In this document: positions 5,228 to 5,451 of the stretch, piece after piece
How the letters are laid out: every line of letters begins with the position of its first letter
Position numbering within the stretch: the stretch's first letter is position 1
Origin: Anaerolineaceae bacterium
Lineage (GTDB): Bacteria; Chloroflexota; Anaerolineae; Anaerolineales; Anaerolineaceae
NCBI GenBank assembly: GCA_028714615.1
Contig: JAQTMA010000197.1
Location: 1 to 5,451 of the forward strand
Length of the DNA: 5,451 nt
Direction: 5' to 3'
Translations under genes and position numbers: made by a program
The notes under the pieces: generated by a model
What the model was told of the DNA's origin: nothing
Seen by the model: only the letters and a program-made list of their open reading frames with translations
Databases searched by the model: none

Positions 5228-5451
5228 TTGAATGAAATAAATCGAAGCCAAGTTAATCCCCAGAAGCTGTTCTATGATCTTAGCCTGGACGAGCTCGTAC
5301 TGGTGCTGGATTCCTGGGGCGAGCCGAGTTACCGGGCCTTGCAGATCTGGCGAGGAGCTTACCAACAGCTATGGTTCAGACCGGATCATTTTACCAACTT
5401 GCCAAACTTATTACGCGAAAAGCTGTTCTCGGTGTTCTCTTTCGAAGGGTT
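5228..5451 (+). CDS. rlmN: 23S rRNA (adenine2503-C2)/tRNA (adenine37-C2) methyltransferase, N-terminal part
   Basis: The frame is open from TTG at 5228 to the window edge, giving 74 complete codons of a protein that is usually about 340-390 residues. RlmN is a radical-SAM enzyme that methylates C2 of A2503 in 23S rRNA and A37 in some tRNAs. The visible part is the N-terminal accessory domain: FYDLSLDELVLVLDSWGEPSYRALQIWRGAYQ, shown here as FYDLSLDEL (15-23) then GEPSYRALQIWR (31-42), followed by FTNLPNLLREKL (55-66). This matches the family pattern of DL, GEP.YRA.QIW and LP..LR. The CxxxCxxC iron-sulfur motif and the reactive cysteines lie beyond the edge and cannot be checked. Cfr is a related alternative but much rarer. 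The gene is in the same frame as the HAD gene, 15 bases after its stop. Confidence 0.88.
   Translation, partial: MNEINRSQVNPQKLFYDLSLDELVLVLDSWGEPSYRALQIWRGAYQQLWFRPDHFTNLPNLLREKLFSVFSFEG

Noticed and set aside
1..5451. Mobile element, CRISPR array or defence system
   Set aside because: No transposase, integrase, terminal repeats, regularly spaced repeats or defence-type domains are visible; the gene content is housekeeping.

Overview
The window looks like ordinary chromosomal backbone DNA from a free-living bacterium of moderate G+C. The style of the ClpP and trigger factor sequences, the frequent TTG starts and the left-edge protein suggest Chloroflexota, perhaps Anaerolineae. That placement is inference from remembered family resemblance, not a search result.

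Layout, left to right. (1) Positions 1-77, minus strand: the start of a divergent hypothetical gene that runs off the left edge, with a TTG start, a GGAGGT ribosome binding site and a perfect TATAAT box. (2) A 165-bp divergent intergenic region that probably holds the promoters of both flanking genes. (3) 243-1934, plus: a soluble two-PAS, NarL-type sensor histidine kinase with no response regulator beside it. (4) 1935-2124: a 190-bp gap with a candidate extended -10 promoter and a long-range stem, followed by tRNA-Leu(UAG) at 2125-2206. (5) 2247-3686 trigger factor (tig) and 3733-4338 ClpP protease (clpP), a classic protein-folding and degradation pair. (6) A strong REP-like palindrome at 4378-4410. 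(7) 4430-5212: a HAD-IIA family phosphatase. (8) 5228 to the right edge: the first 74 codons of rlmN, the 23S rRNA/tRNA adenine C2 methyltransferase.

From the tRNA to rlmN everything is on the plus strand with short gaps (40, 46, 91 and 15 bp), and no classic hairpin-plus-U-tract terminator is visible. A single transcription unit, perhaps with internal starts or processing, is therefore possible. Its theme is translation and protein quality control: a leucine tRNA, the ribosome-bound chaperone, the protease subunit and a ribosome-modifying enzyme. clpX, which often follows tig-clpP, is not here; a HAD phosphatase gene takes its position.

I found no mobile element, CRISPR array or defence system. 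The least ordinary signals are the structured leader upstream of the tRNA, the REP-like palindrome after clpP, the possible tRNA-tig cotranscript, and the unannotated divergent gene at the left edge.
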